From the NCBI RefSeq assembly GCF_030271165.1, contig NZ_JASSZH010000017.1, positions 58,620 to 122,619 on the forward strand: 64,000 nucleotides of DNA, read 5' to 3'. This document shows positions 1-8,157 of the stretch, piece by piece; the first letter of the stretch is position 1; every line of letters begins with the position of its first letter. The notes below the pieces were generated by a model. It ran no database searches, was not told the origin of the DNA, and saw nothing but the letters and a program-made list of their open reading frames with translations. The DNA comes from Psychromicrobium xiongbiense. Its GTDB lineage: Bacteria; Actinomycetota; Actinomycetes; Actinomycetales; Micrococcaceae. The position numbers were made by a program, and so were the translations under genes.

Positions 1-99
1 GGCCTGCTCATGCTGGTTGCCGGCGTCATCGGCAGGATCCTGACCCGGAACGGGTCGGTGCCCAGCGCCGCAGCTACCCGGACGGTTCCCGCGCACTAG
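1..99 (+). CDS. C-terminal end of a small membrane protein (partial)
   Basis: Frame 1 is open from the window edge to a TAG at 97-99. It encodes a hydrophobic stretch (GLLMLVAGVIGRIL) followed by a short polar tail ending VPAH. This looks like the last membrane segment and cytoplasmic tail of an integral membrane protein whose start lies outside the window. Too little is visible to name the family. Confidence 0.5.
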   Translation, partial: GLLMLVAGVIGRILTRNGSVPSAAATRTVPAH

Positions 100-125
100 C
101 CTCCGGTGCGCTCCCCGGCCTCCTC

Positions 126-195
126 GGGTCCCGAGGCCACGTTGGGTCCCGAGGCCACGTTGGGTCCTGGGCTTCATCGGGTCCTCGGCCTCGTT
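126..195. repeat. Short tandem repeat, four copies of a 17-18 bp unit
   Basis: GGGTCCCGAGGCCACGTT occurs at 126-143 and again, identically, at 144-161. Two degenerate units follow (GGGTCCTGGGCTTCATC at 162-178 and GGGTCCTCGGCCTCGTT at 179-195). The array fills most of the gap between the partial membrane gene and the oxidoreductase. It probably arose by replication slippage; no function is claimed. Confidence 0.75.
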
Positions 196-266
196 GGGCA
201 GGGAGGAATTTTCGTCGGCAGGCTCGCGTTGCGGCAGGTACTCCCGCAGCGCAGAAAGGCTGATCA

Positions 267-1202
267 ATGACCACGACCATGCAGGCCATGAGCTATTCCT
301 CCTACGGTGGACCCGAGGTGCTGACGCGTACCGAGTTGCCCATGCCCAAGGTGGGGCCTGGCGTCGTACTGATCCGGGTCAAGGCTGCCAGCGTCAATCC
401 GGTGGATTGGAAAGTGATGGCAGGTTATCTGGACAGCATCATGGACATTCATTTCCCCGTGGTGCCGGGATGGGACGTGGCCGGTGTGGTTGAAGCAGTG
501 GGAGCAGATACGCCCGAATTCGCCGTGGGCGATGAGGTGTATTCGTATGGCCGCCGTGACACTCTGCAGGGCGGAACTTTTGCCGAGTTCGTCGCCCTCC
601 CTGCCGCGATTGTTGCGCATAAGCCCCGCGAACTGAGCTGGGAGCAGGCCGCAGCATTGCCCCTGACAGGGCTCACAGCCATGCGCACTCTGGACGCTCT
701 TGACCTCAAGCCCGGTGAAACTCTGCTCATCCATAATGGTTCTGGCGGCGTCGGTCGTATTGCCATCCAGCTTGCCAGGCACGCGGGCGTCCGCGTGATC
801 GCCACCGGATCGGCCAGGAATCATGAGCGGCTTCGTGAGTTGGGAGCCGAGCCGGTCGAGTACGGAGAGGGCCTCGCGGACCGCGTCAAGGCTCTGGCGC
901 CTGAGGGCGTGGATGCGGTGGCTGACTTCATTGGCGGCGTCCTTGATACCACGGTTGCTGTTCTCAAGCCGGGCGGGCGGCACGCGTCCATTGCGGATGG
1001 AACGGTGGTTTCCCGTGGCGGCCGCTACATCTGGGTACGCCCCGACGTGGCGGATCTTGACCGGTTGAGTGCACTGATCCGGGACAAAGTGGTGACGGTG
1101 GATGTCTCGCAGAGTTACCCGATGGAGGAGCTGGCGGAAGCATTCACCGCGAATATGCAAGGCTCCGGCGGCGGCAAGATTGTGCTGACCCCGTTCAGCT
1201 GA
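267..1202 (+). CDS. NADPH:quinone reductase-like MDR oxidoreductase
   Basis: A 311-residue member of the zinc-free medium-chain dehydrogenase/reductase superfamily (quinone reductase branch). The N-terminal GroES-like domain contains the WDVAGVVEAVG and VGDEVYSYG segments. The Rossmann domain carries the nucleotide-binding loop HNGSGGVGRIAIQLARHAG near residue 155. The usual structural zinc cysteines are missing, as expected for this branch. It should reduce quinones or alpha,beta-unsaturated carbonyls with NADPH in the cytosol; the substrate cannot be read from sequence. The ATG follows a GAAAGG ribosome site. It lies upstream of and co-oriented with ispH. Confidence 0.85.
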   Translation: MTTTMQAMSYSSYGGPEVLTRTELPMPKVGPGVVLIRVKAASVNPVDWKVMAGYLDSIMDIHFPVVPGWDVAGVVEAVGADTPEFAVGDEVYSYGRRDTLQGGTFAEFVALPAAIVAHKPRELSWEQAAALPLTGLTAMRTLDALDLKPGETLLIHNGSGGVGRIAIQLARHAGVRVIATGSARNHERLRELGAEPVEYGEGLADRVKALAPEGVDAVADFIGGVLDTTVAVLKPGGRHASIADGTVVSRGGRYIWVRPDVADLDRLSALIRDKVVTVDVSQSYPMEELAEAFTANMQGSGGGKIVLTPFS

Positions 1203-1296
1203 CCTCCATGCCTCTCCAGTACAGCCCGGCGTCCCCAGCCTCCCCCATGACTCGCAGGCTCGGTGCAGGCCCCCTGAGGCTGTGGGCCCAGCACAC

Positions 1297-1302
1297 TAGA
1301 CT
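1297..1302 (+). promoter_or_regulatory. -10 box of a likely leaderless ispH transcript
   Basis: TAGACT lies 6 bases before the ATG at 1309, so transcription should begin at or next to the start codon. No Shine-Dalgarno sequence precedes that ATG, which fits leaderless translation, common in actinobacteria. No convincing -35 box is seen. Confidence 0.45.
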
Positions 1303-1308
1303 TAGCTC

Positions 1309-2394
1309 ATGACCAGCACCGTTGTATCCGTGCCCATGCCGGTGATCCCGCGCACGCGGCGCAGCCCGGAAGACATTGCCGCAGCCGCTCCAGTTCACGC
1401 CCCCAAACGCGTGCTGCTGGCGGCACCCCGTGGCTATTGTGCCGGCGTGGACCGGGCCGTCATCGCGGTCGAAAAGGCGCTGGAGCACTACGGGCCGCCC
1501 GTCTACGTTCGCAAGCAGATCGTGCACAACGTGCATGTGGTTTCCTCGCTGGAGGCACAGGGTGCCATTTTCGTGGAGGAGAACGACGAGGTTCCCGAGG
1601 GAGCGCTGGTCATTTTCTCCGCCCACGGGGTGTCACCGGCAGTGGTTCAGTCCGCCGAAGAGCGGGGTCTGCGCACGATTGACGCCACCTGCCCGCTGGT
1701 GACCAAGGTCCATCGCGAGGCGGTCCGCTTTGCCCGCGAGGACTACGACATTCTGCTGATCGGTCACGACGGCCACGAAGAAGTCGAAGGAACCGCAGGC
1801 GAGGCACCGGAGCACATCCAGATCGTCAATGGCCCCCATGAGGTGGACCAGGTGAGCGTCCGGGACCCGGAGAAGGTCATCTGGCTCTCGCAGACCACGC
1901 TGAGCGTGGATGAGACCATGGAGACCGTGCGGCTGCTGCGTGAACGGTTCCCCACCCTTCAGGATCCGCCCAGCGACGACATCTGCTACGCCACCACCAA
2001 CCGGCAGGTGGCCATCAAGAAGATCGCGCCTCAGGCCGATCTGGTCATCGTGGTCGGGTCCGCCAATTCCTCCAATTCCGTCCGTCTGGTCGAAGTAGCC
2101 CTGGAGTATGGGGCCAAGGCCTCCCATCGGGTGGACTTTGCGCACCAGGTCGATGAGTCATGGTTTGAAGGCGTGGCGACCGTCGGCGTGACCTCCGGGG
2201 CGTCGGTGCCGGAGGTACTGGTCAAGGATGTGCTGAGGCTGCTGGCCGATTACGGCTACGGGCAGGTCGAGGAAATCGTCACTGCCGAAGAGGACCTGCT
2301 GTTTTCCCTGCCCAAAGAGTTGCGGGCCACCCTCAAGCAGGCCGGTGATTCCTCCAGGGTTCTGGGCGGGCGCGGTAGCCGGCCTGAGGCCTAA
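1309..2394 (+). CDS. ispH: 4-hydroxy-3-methylbut-2-enyl diphosphate reductase
   Basis: IspH (LytB) catalyses the last step of the MEP isoprenoid pathway, reducing HMBPP to IPP and DMAPP with a [4Fe-4S] cluster. All three cluster cysteines sit in family motifs: [21 protein letters not shown] and [11 protein letters not shown]. The central active-site region [15 protein letters not shown] and the GSANSSNS substrate loop are intact. The 361-residue length includes a roughly 35-residue N-terminal extension before the conserved [12 protein letters not shown], often seen in actinobacteria. It converges with rmuC, leaving only two bases between the stop codons. Confidence 0.97.
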   Translation: MTSTVVSVPMPVIPRTRRSPEDIAAAAPVHAPKRVLLAAPRGYCAGVDRAVIAVEKALEHYGPPVYVRKQIVHNVHVVSSLEAQGAIFVEENDEVPEGALVIFSAHGVSPAVVQSAEERGLRTIDATCPLVTKVHREAVRFAREDYDILLIGHDGHEEVEGTAGEAPEHIQIVNGPHEVDQVSVRDPEKVIWLSQTTLSVDETMETVRLLRERFPTLQDPPSDDICYATTNRQVAIKKIAPQADLVIVVGSANSSNSVRLVEVALEYGAKASHRVDFAHQVDESWFEGVATVGVTSGASVPEVLVKDVLRLLADYGYGQVEEIVTAEEDLLFSLPKELRATLKQAGDSSRVLGGRGSRPEA

Positions 2395-2396
2395 AC

Positions 2397-3614
2397 TCAG
2401 GCGCTTTGCTCGGTGGTTTCTTGTTCTGTGGCTTCACTGAACCCTGGAATGTCGGAGGGTTCGGGGATGCTGGCGAATTCCGGGGCGCTCAACGAGCGCG
2501 GTAACACCTCCACGGACGATGGCGCCGCCAGCTTGTCCGGGTCCACAGCATTCAGCTTCCGTGCGGCTGGCAGCACGCGAGCCTCCAGCGAACCGACCAT
2601 GCTGTTGTAGCGGTCCACCGACGACTTCAATGACTGGCCCAGTTTGGAGACGTTGTCGCCCAGGGTGGACAGCCGTTCGTAGAGCTGGGTTGAGAGGGTG
2701 TAGAGCTCTTTTGCGTTTTCGGTGAGAACGTCCTGCCGCCAGGAATGGGCAACGGCCTTGAGCACTGCCAGGAGGCTGCTGGGGGAAGCCAGCACCACAT
2801 TGCGCCGCAGGGCATCGTCCAGCAGAGTTTCGTCGGCTTCCAGCGCGGCAGAGAGAATCGCTTCTGCCGGAAGGAAACACACCACCACTTCGGGTGAGTT
2901 CTCCAGGGCTTCCCAGTACTTTTTCGTGGCCAGCGCATCCACATGGCTGCGCAGAGCCTTGGCGTGCTGGGCCAACAGGGCTGCCGCCGCGGCATCGTCC
3001 GGGGCCTTGTGTGCCTCCAGATAGGCGCTGAGCGGTACTTTGGCATCGACCACCAGGTTCTTCCCGCCGGGCAGGTGGATCACCATATCCGGACGGATGC
3101 TGCCGCCCTCCGTGCTCTGGTGGGCCTGTTCATGAAAATCGACTTTGGACAGCAGACCTGCAGACTCCACGACCCGACGCAACTGAATCTCGCCCCAGCG
3201 ACCGCGTGCTGAGGTGGAACGCAACGAGGATGCCAGGGAGCGAGTTGTCTGCAGAAGCTCGGCATCGGAGGCCCGGGCATCGCGTAGCTGCTGTGAGAGG
3301 GCTCCGAACTGTTCGATCCGGTCACGTTCGAGCAGAGTGACATGTCGCTGAACCTCGCCGAGGCGTTCGGCCACCGGGGCCAGGGCGCGCAGCACGGAGG
3401 CATCGGTACGGCCCTGCTCGGTCAGGAGCCGGGATTCAGCTTCGGCGGCGGCGAGAGCCGCATTCGCCTCCGCCAGCCGTTCGGCACTGTCCGCCTGCTC
3501 TGCTGCGAAAGTCTCGTGGCGGCGTCGTGCGCTCTGGAAGAGGAGCAGCGCGGTAGCGAGCGCGCCCAGGGCTGCGCCGATGAGCAGGGCGAGCGTAAAT
3601 ATGCCGATATCCAT
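2397..3614 (-). CDS. rmuC: DNA recombination protein RmuC
   Basis: RmuC-family protein of 405 residues. An N-terminal membrane anchor (IGIFTLALLIGAALGALATA) is followed by a coiled-coil region rich in Ala/Glu/Arg and then the RmuC nuclease-like domain (RGRWGEIQLRRVVE, KNLVVDAKVPLSAYLEA). RmuC limits inversions between repeats and is thought to be a membrane-anchored nuclease-fold factor. The frame is open further upstream to 3800, but that part overlaps ychF; the Met at 3614 directly precedes the anchor and is the better start. It is divergent from ychF with a compact shared promoter region. Confidence 0.9.
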   Translation of the reverse strand: MDIGIFTLALLIGAALGALATALLLFQSARRRHETFAAEQADSAERLAEANAALAAAEAESRLLTEQGRTDASVLRALAPVAERLGEVQRHVTLLERDRIEQFGALSQQLRDARASDAELLQTTRSLASSLRSTSARGRWGEIQLRRVVESAGLLSKVDFHEQAHQSTEGGSIRPDMVIHLPGGKNLVVDAKVPLSAYLEAHKAPDDAAAAALLAQHAKALRSHVDALATKKYWEALENSPEVVVCFLPAEAILSAALEADETLLDDALRRNVVLASPSSLLAVLKAVAHSWRQDVLTENAKELYTLSTQLYERLSTLGDNVSKLGQSLKSSVDRYNSMVGSLEARVLPAARKLNAVDPDKLAAPSSVEVLPRSLSAPEFASIPEPSDIPGFSEATEQETTEQSA

Positions 3615-3726
3615 GGGACGAAGCCTGCCATCAGGCACCGACAGGAAAGCACTGGCCCCGGCCGTCCGCCTCGTGACAGGGCTCCGGGCTCTACCGGCAA
3701 ACGTAGATCCCGTAAACTTAGATCCC

Positions 3727-4812
3727 GTGGCTCTTACTCTTGGGATCGTCGGACTCCCCAACGTCGGCAAATCAACCCTGTTCAATGCGCTGACCCGCAA
3801 TAACGTGCTCGCCGCGAACTATCCCTTCGCGACCATCGAGCCCAACGTCGGCGTTGTGAACCTGCCCGACGCGCGCTTGGCGAAGCTGGCAGAAATCTTC
3901 CACTCGGAGCGTCTACTGCCGGCTGTGGTGTCTTTTGTGGACATCGCCGGCATCGTCAAGGGCGCCAGCGAGGGGGAGGGGCTGGGGAACAAGTTCCTGG
4001 CCAATATCCGTGAGGCTGAGGCGATTGCTCAGGTCATCCGGGTCTTTGACGATCCGGATGTGGTGCATGTGGACGGCAAAGTTGACCCGTCCTCGGACAT
4101 GGAGACGATCAATACGGAGCTGATTCTTGCGGATCTGCAGACCGTGGAGAAGGCCATCCCGCGCCTGGAGAAGGCCGTCAAGCTGAAGCAGAAGGAAGCT
4201 GCGGAACTGTCCACCGTGCTCAAAGCCCAGGAGATTCTGGAGCGCGGGGATACCATCTTTGCTGCTGCAGGTCCGGAAAAGCTGGAGATGGGCTACCTCA
4301 AGGAACTGAGCCTGCTCACCGCTAAGCCGTTCATCTACGTGTTCAACGTGGACGATGCCGTGCTGGGCAACCCGGAGCGCCAGGAAGAGCTGCGCGCTCT
4401 GGTGGCGCCTGCGGATGCGGTGTTCCTGGACGCGAAGCTGGAGGCGGATCTGGTGGAGCTCTCTGATGAGGAGGCCCGAGAGATGCTGGAAATGAACGGC
4501 CAGGAAGAGTCTGGCCTGGACCAGCTGGCGCGCGTTGGCTTCCACACGCTGGGGCTGCAGACGTACCTGACGGCCGGGCCTAAAGAAGCCCGTGCCTGGA
4601 CCATTCGGCAGGGCGATACTGCACCCCAGGCTGCCGGCGTGATTCACAGCGACTTCCAGCGTGGTTTCATCAAGGCGGAAATCGTGTCTTTCGAGGATCT
4701 CATGGCTGCTGGCTCGATGGCGGAAGCCAAGGCCAAGGGCAAGGTCCGGATAGAAGGCAAAGACTACGTGATGAGCGACGGTGACGTGGTGGAATTCCGG
4801 TTTAACGTCTGA
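3727..4812 (+). CDS. ychF: Redox/ATP-regulated GTPase-fold protein YchF (OLA1)
   Basis: A 361-residue Obg-related P-loop protein. G1 is [15 protein letters not shown] near residue 8, G3 is the [14 protein letters not shown] segment, G4 is replaced by the NVDD type that gives YchF its ATP preference, and a C-terminal TGS domain ends in VVEFRFNV. It binds ribosomes and is linked to translation and stress responses. The GTG at 3727 gives the usual family length; the open frame extends upstream but overlaps the rmuC start. TAAACT about 9 bases before the GTG would give a near-leaderless mRNA. Degenerate copies of its last codons recur downstream. Confidence 0.95.
   Translation: MALTLGIVGLPNVGKSTLFNALTRNNVLAANYPFATIEPNVGVVNLPDARLAKLAEIFHSERLLPAVVSFVDIAGIVKGASEGEGLGNKFLANIREAEAIAQVIRVFDDPDVVHVDGKVDPSSDMETINTELILADLQTVEKAIPRLEKAVKLKQKEAAELSTVLKAQEILERGDTIFAAAGPEKLEMGYLKELSLLTAKPFIYVFNVDDAVLGNPERQEELRALVAPADAVFLDAKLEADLVELSDEEAREMLEMNGQEESGLDQLARVGFHTLGLQTYLTAGPKEARAWTIRQGDTAPQAAGVIHSDFQRGFIKAEIVSFEDLMAAGSMAEAKAKGKVRIEGKDYVMSDGDVVEFRFNV
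4786..4812 (+). repeat. ychF 3' end, copy A of a four-copy repeat (putative att site)
   Basis: The last nine codons of ychF (ending EFRFNV-stop) match sequences at 7669-7695, 8077-8103 and 11320-11346. Against copy B, about 20 of the last 24 bases agree. I infer that this is the attachment site at which the downstream cargo entered. The repeat is seen directly; its role is inference. Confidence 0.6.
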
Positions 4813-4852
4813 AGTCGACGGTGATGGAGGCTCCGACATCTCCCACTGAGAA

Positions 4853-5017
4853 GTGAGTCTCCCGGACCTGGCCCGGCTCGAACGGGCAGCCACCCTCTCC
4901 ATGCAGTGGGCGGACCACACCCGCCGGATCGATGCGGCTAGTCCGCAGAACCGGCAGCGGGCTTCGTCGCGTTGGTTTCTGCGAGGCTTTTCTGGTGCTT
5001 CGTGGCAGCGCGTCTGA
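4853..5017 (+). other. Possible truncated ORF just downstream of ychF
   Basis: A GTG at 4853 opens a frame starting SLPDLARLERAATLSMQWAD and closing with a TGA at 5015-5017. The first 30 or so residues have an ordinary amphipathic composition. The remainder (RASSRWFLRGFSG onward) overlaps the opposite-strand gene and looks non-coding. It may be the N-terminal stub of a gene cut when the neighbouring DNA arrived. Not recognised as any family. Confidence 0.25.
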
Positions 5018-5327
5018 TCGAAGCCACCTTCGGGTTGTCTGCCCGCCAGACGGGAAGGCCGTCCAGAATCGTGATGTCCGCTCGAGCTGCGAGCGTCAGA
5101 AGGCCCCACATCCCGATCGTATCGAGCTCCAGATCAAGGTTTTGGGGCGTAGCTGCGGCGAACACGGCATGCGCTGCCGCTTCGACCTCGGGGTCGCTTG
5201 GCCTCTTCGCTGCGCCCTTGACGGCGTTCGGCTGATTCGAGTAATTGTCGAGCGCGGTCAGCAGGTCGTCGGACCGTTCGGTGCCGAGTGCTGCTTCGAG
5301 GGCCGTTTGAATGGGCATGTCGGTCAT
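4938..5327 (-). CDS. Hypothetical protein, 129 residues
   Basis: An Ala-rich soluble protein starting MTDMPIQTALEAALGTERSD with a clear AGGAG ribosome site 6 bases before the ATG. No transmembrane segment, signal peptide or catalytic motif is visible, and the family is not recognised. The C-terminal 25 residues are polar and probably disordered. It is the first cargo gene after ychF, on the opposite strand, in the segment bounded by ychF-end copies A and B. Confidence 0.6.
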   Translation of the reverse strand: MTDMPIQTALEAALGTERSDDLLTALDNYSNQPNAVKGAAKRPSDPEVEAAAHAVFAAATPQNLDLELDTIGMWGLLTLAARADITILDGLPVWRADNPKVASIRRAATKHQKSLAETNATKPAAGSAD

Positions 5328-5695
5328 TTCGTCTCCTGATCGCGGTGCGTTGTCGCGGCGACGGTAGCAGCTGGATTCTGAATCATCCGCTCAATGATCA
5401 TGATAGACAATTCGGAGTACGAAATCAGGACCGACACATGACGGACCGGGTTCGGTGGCAGCATCCGCATGTCTGTGGCACTTGCACTTGACGACAGCGT
5501 CGCCTTCGAGCCTGCGCTCGTTCCAGTAGTAATTCTGCTTCCCGTGGCCGTTGCGTTGGCTTACCCTGGTGTGCCGATGGCCGCGGCGCGAGGACCGGAG
5601 GTGTAGTCAGAGAATCCAGCGTGGGCGAGGACACATCACCGATCCGCACCGGCAACGCCCGAAACCTCACAGGACTTTGAAAAAGCCTGCCACAC
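5328..5695. other. Intergenic region with no confident gene
   Basis: This gap separates the divergent 129-residue hypothetical gene and the nucleotidyltransferase operon. Six-frame reading gives only short ORFs without ribosome sites or recognisable motifs. The part near 5400 is AT-richer and probably carries the promoter of the minus-strand gene (a TTGTCT hexamer on that strand). Confidence 0.4.
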
Positions 5696-5724
5696 TTGAC
5701 TCTTCCTATAACTGGAAGATATTT
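5696..5724 (+). promoter_or_regulatory. Promoter with an operator dyad in its spacer
   Basis: TTGACT at 5696-5701 and ATATTT at 5719-5724 are separated by exactly 17 bp. An inverted repeat, TCTTCC-TATAACT-GGAAGA (5701-5719), fills the spacer, so a bound dimer would occlude RNA polymerase. The predicted transcription start (about 5731) is next to the GTG at 5734, implying a leaderless mRNA. The winged-helix domain of the encoded protein is the obvious candidate ligand (inference). Confidence 0.6.
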
Positions 5725-5733
5725 TCTTGTTTT

Positions 5734-6327
5734 GTGAAGACTCTCGCTCCGCAACTGACGCCGTTCGTGCGTTCCGACGCGGTCGGGGCAATTCTGGCCG
5801 AGGTGTTCGGGCATCCCGACCGTGAGGTCACCTTGACCGCGCTCGGTAGACGTGCCGGAGTCAGCAGCCCAGTAGTGCACCGCGAGGTCGGCCGACTCGT
5901 AGACAACGAGGTTCTTCGTGATCGCCAGGAGGGGCGAAATCGCCTAGTCACCGCGAATCAGGATCATCCACTGTTCGCGCTCATGCGTGATCTGATCGCG
6001 GCGACGTACGGTCCGATCCCAGTGCTTCGTGAGCTCTTCGAGGACGTCGGCGGCGTCGAGCGGGTGCTGATCTATGGGTCCTGGGCAGCGCGTAGAGCCG
6101 GGGAGAGTGGAGCGTTCCCGAACGACATCGACGTGCTGGTGGTGGGCGACACACCGCGGCGGATCTTGACGAAGATTGCATCCGACGCGAGTGAGCGGCT
6201 GGACGTGACGGTGAACATCACTAGGCTCTCGGCACGGGACTGGGGCGCGGAGGATGCATCGCCCTTTGTCTCGACCGTCCGATCGCGACCCGCGGTCAAC
6301 GTGATGACCGGTGACGTCGATGCCTGA
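5734..6327 (+). CDS. Winged-helix/nucleotidyltransferase fusion (MNT antitoxin-like)
   Basis: A 197-residue protein. Residues 1-75 form an ArsR/MarR-like winged helix (VTLTALGRRAGVSSPVVHREV is the recognition region). The C-terminal half is a minimal nucleotidyltransferase: the IYGSWAAR turn is followed by FPNDIDVLVVGD, the G-S...D-x-D metal-binding signature. Such proteins pair with HEPN partners; in MntA/HepT systems the MNT protein adenylylates and silences the HEPN toxin. The DNA-binding domain suggests that this one also autoregulates. The GTG at 5734 sits at the predicted transcription start. The downstream HEPN gene overlaps by 8 bases. Confidence 0.8.
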   Translation: MKTLAPQLTPFVRSDAVGAILAEVFGHPDREVTLTALGRRAGVSSPVVHREVGRLVDNEVLRDRQEGRNRLVTANQDHPLFALMRDLIAATYGPIPVLRELFEDVGGVERVLIYGSWAARRAGESGAFPNDIDVLVVGDTPRRILTKIASDASERLDVTVNITRLSARDWGAEDASPFVSTVRSRPAVNVMTGDVDA

Positions 6328-6760
6328 CGCGATCGAGCAAATGGTCGCGAATCGTCGGCTGGAGCGAGTTGCGGTGAATCGTGAACACGCTTTCAGTGTG
6401 ATGGGCATGGCGGAGCTGCATGTCAGTACGGCGGCGGTTCTCGCGCAGACCAATGATCATGCGATGGCGTTTACGGCCGCTTACGATGGCGCTCGGAAGG
6501 CACTTGCGGCAGTCCTCGCGATCGAGGGGTTGCGCGTCCGTCCAACGGGCGGGGCACATCGCAACACCGGGTCGGCGGCAGCGGTGTTTGTTCAGGATGA
6601 ATCACTGGAGGAGTTCGAGTGGATGCGTCAGGTGCGGAACGCGACTGAGTACCCCGACGACGACCATCCGACGGCGACGAAGCAAGACGTCGCTGAGGCA
6701 ATCGAAGCCGCGTCCGCAATGGTCGAAGCCTGTGCACGGTATGTATATGGCAGGAGATGA
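6320..6760 (+). CDS. HEPN-domain protein (toxin-like partner)
   Basis: A 146-residue all-alpha protein of the HEPN superfamily, encoded with an 8-base overlap behind the winged-helix/nucleotidyltransferase gene, so the two should be co-translated. The first helices contain HAFSVMGMAELHVSTAA and AAYDGARKALAAVLAIEG. The usual C-terminal R-x4-6-H ribonuclease motif is represented by MRQVRNATEYPDD, where a Tyr occupies the His position. It may therefore be a weak or non-nucleolytic variant, or use the RN...Y signature seen in some MNT-linked HEPNs. The role as toxin of a type VII-like module is inferred from pairing. Confidence 0.75.
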   Translation: MPDAIEQMVANRRLERVAVNREHAFSVMGMAELHVSTAAVLAQTNDHAMAFTAAYDGARKALAAVLAIEGLRVRPTGGAHRNTGSAAAVFVQDESLEEFEWMRQVRNATEYPDDDHPTATKQDVAEAIEAASAMVEACARYVYGRR

Positions 6761-6766
6761 GAGCTG

Positions 6767-6931
6767 GTGCGCGTACGAACTGTCAGCAGGATTCGCCGGC
6801 CTTCTGAACTGATTGAGCGCGGCGATCTCGAGAGGGCGAAGATCAGCACGATCCGTAGCTATCTCGAAGCCATCGGCGGTGGATTAGCCATCGGGTATGT
6901 GGTCGGTGACCAGCGAGTGCAGGTCGCATGA
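6767..6931 (+). pseudogene. C-terminal fragment of an XRE-type regulator
   Basis: A GTG-initiated 54-codon frame encodes VSRIRRPSELIERGDLERAK and then ISTIRSYLEAIGGGLAIGYV, ending QVQVA-like (QRVQVA). The RGDLERA...TIRSYLEAIGG stretch matches the last helix of Cro/C1-type HTH domains and the short beta tail of antitoxin-like regulators. The recognition helix is missing, so this is probably a decayed antitoxin. Its stop overlaps the HAD start codon (ATGA), so it may still act as a coupling leader. Confidence 0.5.
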
Positions 6932-7623
6932 ACGGCGGCCAGCGGGCCGACCCTGCGGTGAGGGCTGTCGGCTTCGATCTTGACGGCACATTGTTCGATC
7001 ATCGAGGGGCCGCGACCGATGGGGTTCGACTTTTCCTTCATGATCTTGGAATCGATTCCACGGCGAGTGCGGTGGATCTGTGGTTCGCGGTGGAACAAGT
7101 TGAGTTCGAGTTCTGGCTTGCAGGCCGAATCGACTTCCAGGAGCAGCGACGTCGGAGGCTCAGAACCGTCCTGACCGCGTTCGGTGTCGATTTTGAGGAT
7201 GAGTCAGGTTACCTTGATCGCCTTTTCGAGCAGTATCTGACCGAATATCGACGGGCGTGGCGACTGTTCCCCGATGTCGTTGAGACGCTTACCTTGCTGC
7301 GAGCCCGCGGGTACCGGGTCGGGCTGCTCACCAACGGGAATGAAGAACAGCAGCTAGGCAAGCTGTTGGCGACTGGCCTGTCCGAGATCTTCGACGTGGT
7401 CTGTATCTCTGAGGCAATCGGCGCGCGGAAGCCCGACTCCCTGGCCTTTGAGACTTTTGCCCGATTGCTCGGCGTTGAGCCTTACCAGTGTCTTTTTATC
7501 GGGGACGATCCAGATCAGGATGTGGTAGGCGCCACCGCTGCGGGGATGCGAGCATCCTTGATTGAACGTTACAACGCTGGCTGTCCCGGACTGTTAGCAC
7601 TGACTGAGGCGGCGTTGGCATAG
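6928..7623 (+). CDS. HAD-family hydrolase (haloacid dehalogenase-like phosphatase)
   Basis: A 231-residue HAD with a C1 cap. Motif I is GFDLDGTLFDH (nucleophile Asp and acid/base Asp), motif II is LLTNGN, motif III Lys is in GARKPDSLAFE, and motif IV is FIGDDPDQDVVGA. All catalytic residues are present, so an active phosphatase or dehalogenase-like enzyme is expected; the substrate is unknown. The start ATG overlaps the stop of the XRE fragment. It is the last gene before ychF-end copy B, so it belongs to the first cargo segment. Confidence 0.88.
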   Translation: MNGGQRADPAVRAVGFDLDGTLFDHRGAATDGVRLFLHDLGIDSTASAVDLWFAVEQVEFEFWLAGRIDFQEQRRRRLRTVLTAFGVDFEDESGYLDRLFEQYLTEYRRAWRLFPDVVETLTLLRARGYRVGLLTNGNEEQQLGKLLATGLSEIFDVVCISEAIGARKPDSLAFETFARLLGVEPYQCLFIGDDPDQDVVGATAAGMRASLIERYNAGCPGLLALTEAALA

Positions 7624-7668
7624 GTTGAGCCGCCGGGCGCTGACGCGGAGGGCGACATGAACCGGAGC

Positions 7669-7695
7669 TCGATGGAGTTCCGGTTCAACGTCTAG
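7669..7695 (+). repeat. ychF 3'-end repeat, copy B
   Basis: This non-coding stretch translates in the ychF-equivalent frame to SMEFRFNV-stop. Bases 7675-7695 (GAGTTCCGGTTCAACGTCTAG) differ from the real ychF end mainly at synonymous positions. It lies 45 bases after the HAD stop. A second partial motif, GAGTGCCGGTTCAGCG, follows at 7711-7726. Confidence 0.6.
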
Positions 7696-8076
7696 TCAAG
7701 TGGTCTAGTCGAGTGCCGGTTCAGCGGCTCCGATCATTGACCGGCCCATCGCTCCCGTGGCGGAACGGCACTCCATTCCCAGCTATCGATCTCGGCGCGG
7801 TCTACGTGCCGGAGGATGGGATCTCCGCGGATACAGAGCGCCCAAAGGAGCACGCGTCCGCATCGGACACACTCCAAGAAACTGGCGATCGTACATTTCA
7901 GGTCCGAGCCGAGCAGCGGCACCATGTCCTCGAGCGGAACGTCACCGCGCAGCTCTCAGATCAGCCCGGCGTGAACCCTCTGGAGCAAGGCTTCGGTTGT
8001 TGCCTTGATGTCCCAGGGGATCATACCTCTGGCTGTTCTCAGCCGCCCGTCGAGTGGTGGTTCTCAGTGCAGTAAC
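7696..8076. other. Non-coding segment between ychF-end copies B and C
   Basis: About 380 bases with no convincing gene. Short ORFs occur on both strands (for example 7734-7925 minus, starting MVPLLGSDLKCTIASFLECV) but lack ribosome sites and recognisable domains. The segment may be a deleted remnant of one integrated element. Confidence 0.4.
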
Positions 8077-8103
8077 GTGGTTGAGTGCCGCTTCAACGCC
8101 TAA
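8077..8103 (+). repeat. ychF 3'-end repeat, copy C
   Basis: It reads VVECRFNA-stop in the ychF-equivalent frame; 20 of 27 bases match the genuine ychF end. The core GAGTGCCGCTTCAACG is closest to the partial motif at 7711-7726 (14 of 16 bases). It lies 51 bases before the AbiEi start. Confidence 0.55.
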
Positions 8104-8117
8104 ATTTGAGGAAACTG

Positions 8118-8157
8118 CATGTCACAACCCTACCGTTTCCGGTAGAGTTGTGACATG
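8118..8157 (+). promoter_or_regulatory. Large inverted repeat over the abiEi start (autoregulatory operator)
   Basis: CATGTCACAAC (8118-8128) is mirrored by GTTGTGACATG (8147-8157). Inside are the inner arms CTACCG and CGGTAG around a TTTC centre: 17 paired positions with one mismatch. The right arm ends on the abiEi ATG. TAGAGT at 8143-8148 could be a -10 box giving a leaderless mRNA. AbiEi proteins are known to repress their own operon by binding inverted repeats at the promoter, so this is the likely site. Confidence 0.7.

Noticed and set aside
74..289. 71-codon minus-strand ORF with PTWPRD repeats
   Set aside because: The peptide repeat only reflects the 17-18 bp DNA repeat; no ribosome site and no protein-like context.
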